Below are positions 5,860 to 7,336 of a DNA stretch of 7,336 bases, piece by piece. Each line of letters starts with the position of its first letter. Positions within the stretch are counted from its first letter, which is position 1. This stretch comes from Thermococcus sp. (GTDB lineage: Archaea; Methanobacteriota_B; Thermococci; Thermococcales; Thermococcaceae). The translations under genes and the position numbers were made by a program. The stretch is from positions 1 through 7,336 of the forward strand of contig JALTCK010000076.1 in NCBI GenBank assembly GCA_027074805.1, read 5' to 3'. A model generated the notes under the pieces. That model ran no database searches. It was given only the letters and a program-made list of their open reading frames with translations, and was not told the origin of the DNA.

Positions 5860-6278
5860 CTGGTGGTCCTATGGACATCCATTCCCTTTTTAGAATTATC
5901 CTGATCTTCCAGAACGCGATATGTTGCGGCTCGGTTACGGTATCCGTTGGAGAGGACTCCTTTACTGTGACGAGAGAGGAAATCATAATCGATATCCACG
6001 ACCCCGAGAAAATGAAAAAGCTGATGGACGCGGTTTCGCCACTCCTTGGATCCAGAGAGGGCGGAATGAAGGAGAAAAAGAAGATGATGGATGAAATGAA
6101 GCTCTACGCCGAGGATCTCGCATCGAAAGGCAAGACTGCTATAATAAAGTACCAAGGAAGAGAGGTCATGAGAATGGGTGCCAAAGCAAACTCCCTTCTT
6201 ATGAAGAGCTTCGGGATGAAGCATATCGAAATCAAATACAACCTTAACACGCTTCGGATGATGAAGGGCTTCATGTAA
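5856..6278 (+). CDS. Methionine-rich basic protein of unknown function, second of a coupled pair
   Basis: A 140-residue protein not recognised as any family. The ATG overlaps the previous stop as ATGA, the usual sign of translational coupling. A second candidate start, ATG at 5871, follows GGTGGT (5862-5867) by three bases and would give 135 residues. The order of visible elements is a hydrophobic helix (10-22) ending in a CC pair (C23-C24), beta-like strands (25-47), a charged helical section with runs of K, E and M (50-91), a strand TAIIKYQG (94-101), a helix (109-119) and a last strand HIEIKY (123-128). Methionine makes up 15 of 140 residues, and basic residues outnumber acidic ones 22 to 17. 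The helix at 10-22 is too short and isolated to be a clear membrane anchor. The basic charge opposite an acidic partner suggests the two may bind each other; this is inference. Confidence 0.75.
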   Translation: MTGGPMDIHSLFRIILIFQNAICCGSVTVSVGEDSFTVTREEIIIDIHDPEKMKKLMDAVSPLLGSREGGMKEKKKMMDEMKLYAEDLASKGKTAIIKYQGREVMRMGAKANSLLMKSFGMKHIEIKYNLNTLRMMKGFM

Positions 6279-6281
6279 CTG

Positions 6282-6294
6282 CCATATTTTTAAA
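6282..6294 (+). promoter_or_regulatory. Candidate promoter of pelota
   Basis: In the 47-base gap before pelota, CCATATTTTTAAA contains a TATA-like element centred near 6291. The expected start is near 6317, leaving a leader of about nine bases that would barely include the ribosome binding site GGGGGTGA (6314-6321). The run of five Ts could equally act as a terminator for the gene pair upstream. If not a promoter, pelota is read from the upstream transcript. Confidence 0.4.
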
Positions 6295-6325
6295 CCACGA
6301 TTCTTATTCTTTCGGGGGTGAAAGA

Positions 6326-7336
6326 GTGCAGATAATCCACCAGGACATCAAGGAGGGCAAGGTGAAGGTCAAGGCCGAGACCCTGGATGACCTCTGGCAC
6401 CTCTATCACATAATTGACCCAGGTGACACGGTTTATGCCAAAACTCTCCGCAAGCAGAGCCAGAGGAGCGATTCTCTGAGGGCAGAGAAGGTCGAAGTAA
6501 TTCCGGTTTTCCTCGGCGTTAGGGCCGAGAAGATAAACTTCCACAAGTTTGCCAACCAGGTTCGCGTTACCGGTCCGATAGTCTACGCGAGCAGGGAGGA
6601 CGTTCCCCTTGGAAAATACCACACGATAGCGATAGAGGAGGGAACCGTCGTCACCATCCAGAAGCCCCGCTGGAAGGAGCACCACATCGAAAGGCTGAAG
6701 GAAGCCGTTGAGGCCTCCAAGAGGGCGAGGGTAATGATAGTCGTCATCGACGACGGCGAAGCCGACATGGCCCTCGTGAGGGAGTACGGGCTGGAGATTC
6801 TCAACAGCATACGCCACAACCTCGGCGGGAAGAGATACAACACCGATCGCGAGAGCGAGGAGAAGAAGTTCTTCCACGACGTTGCGAGGACAATGGAGGA
6901 AGTGGTGAGGCGCGAGAAGGTCGAGAAAGCCATCGTTGCCGGCCCCGGCTTCGTCAAGGAAGACTTCTACAAGTTCCTGCAGGAGAACTACCCGGAGCTT
7001 GCAAAAAAGGTGGTCATAGAGGACACCAGCGTTACGGGAAGGACGGGCATCTACGAGGTCATCAAGCGCGGAACCGTTGAGCGGGTTTACCACGAGAACC
7101 GCGTCGCCAGGGAGATACAGCTCGTTGAGAAGGTGCTTGAAAACATAGCGAGGAACAACGGCTTAGCGGCGTACGGTCTCAGGGAGGTGGAGGAGGCCGT
7201 TAACTATGGTGCCGTGGAGACGCTTTTAGTGCTTGATGAGCTCCTGAAGGGTGAGCACAGGGAGAAGATCGAGGAGCTGATGGACGCGGTTCGCTACTCG
7301 CGCGGTGAAGTTGTCGTTGTCAGCTCGGAGCACGAA
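6326..7336 (+). CDS. pelA: Pelota (Dom34) mRNA surveillance protein, 3' end cut by the window
   Basis: Ribosome rescue factor related to release factor aRF1. With aEF1A-GTP it enters the empty A site of stalled ribosomes, and with ABCE1 it promotes subunit splitting. The open frame gives 337 residues from a GTG start at 6326, preceded by GGGGGTGA (6314-6321); the family runs to about 357, so some 20 C-terminal residues lie beyond the edge. Residues 1-130 form the Sm-like N-terminal domain (MQIIHQDIKEGKVKVKAE, GDTVYAKTLR), about 131-260 the aRF1 domain-2-like part with the pelota PGF motif at 207-209 and no GGQ, and the remainder the L30e-like domain (VNYGAVETLLVLDELL). The start is fixed by the conserved N-terminus. 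There is no ATG candidate nearby, and the alternative GTG at 6319 is out of frame. It follows the unknown gene pair by 47 bases. Confidence 0.97.
   Translation, partial: MQIIHQDIKEGKVKVKAETLDDLWHLYHIIDPGDTVYAKTLRKQSQRSDSLRAEKVEVIPVFLGVRAEKINFHKFANQVRVTGPIVYASREDVPLGKYHTIAIEEGTVVTIQKPRWKEHHIERLKEAVEASKRARVMIVVIDDGEADMALVREYGLEILNSIRHNLGGKRYNTDRESEEKKFFHDVARTMEEVVRREKVEKAIVAGPGFVKEDFYKFLQENYPELAKKVVIEDTSVTGRTGIYEVIKRGTVERVYHENRVAREIQLVEKVLENIARNNGLAAYGLREVEEAVNYGAVETLLVLDELLKGEHREKIEELMDAVRYSRGEVVVVSSEHE

Noticed and set aside
5577..6224. 215-codon open frame on the minus strand opposite the two small genes
   Set aside because: Its product is rich in S, L and H, unlike neighbouring proteins of this organism, and has no initiation signal. 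The plus strand has a strong ribosome binding site, a promoter-like element and an ATGA overlap.
6258..6264. C-box-like ATGATGA that could mark a C/D guide RNA at the end of the second small gene
   Set aside because: No D box (CTGA) follows at a suitable distance, and the bases are explained as consecutive Met codons.
6290..7093. 267-codon open frame on the minus strand opposite pelota
   Set aside because: Pelota on the plus strand is unmistakable over this whole stretch; the antisense frame is a codon-bias shadow.

Overview
The window is a piece of a hyperthermophilic euryarchaeal chromosome, almost certainly Thermococcales and most likely Thermococcus. The evidence is archaeal EF-2, Trm1, L35Ae and pelota sequences of Thermococcus/Pyrococcus type, a prolidase of the same length and metal-ligand numbering as the P. 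furiosus enzyme, archaeal BRE/TATA-like promoters, GGAGGTGA-type ribosome binding sites, and a G+C content in coding lines (about 57% in lines counted by hand) above that of Pyrococcus.

Layout, left to right. A promoter and the complete EF-2 gene (79-2277, +) run into a convergent minus-strand block. Reading that block leftwards from 4422, it holds a HAD-family hydrolase (4422-3754), ribosomal protein L35Ae (3713-3453) and the tRNA G26 dimethyltransferase Trm1 (3420-2284). EF-2 and Trm1 meet tail to tail with six bases between their stop codons, and a small GC stem-loop spans the junction. A 91-base divergent promoter region (4423-4513) separates the HAD gene from Xaa-Pro dipeptidase (4514-5560, +). 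Downstream are two overlapping small genes of unknown function (5650-5859 and 5856-6278, +), and then pelota (6326 to the window edge, +, missing about 20 C-terminal residues).

Four of the eight genes serve translation: EF-2 (translocation), L35Ae (large ribosomal subunit), Trm1 (tRNA modification) and pelota (rescue of stalled ribosomes). Prolidase completes peptide turnover. The HAD enzyme has no predictable substrate. Starts were moved for three genes: L35Ae begins at 3713 because a near-perfect ribosome binding site lies inside the longer frame, prolidase begins at 4514, and pelota begins at a GTG at 6326.

No RNA genes, mobile elements, CRISPR arrays or long repeats were seen, and no gene-free stretch exceeds 300 bases. 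The least explained part is the pair of small genes at 5650-6278. They are methionine-rich, translationally coupled, lower in G+C than their neighbours and placed directly upstream of pelota. This is the best candidate for undescribed biology here, but nothing in the sequence reveals its function.
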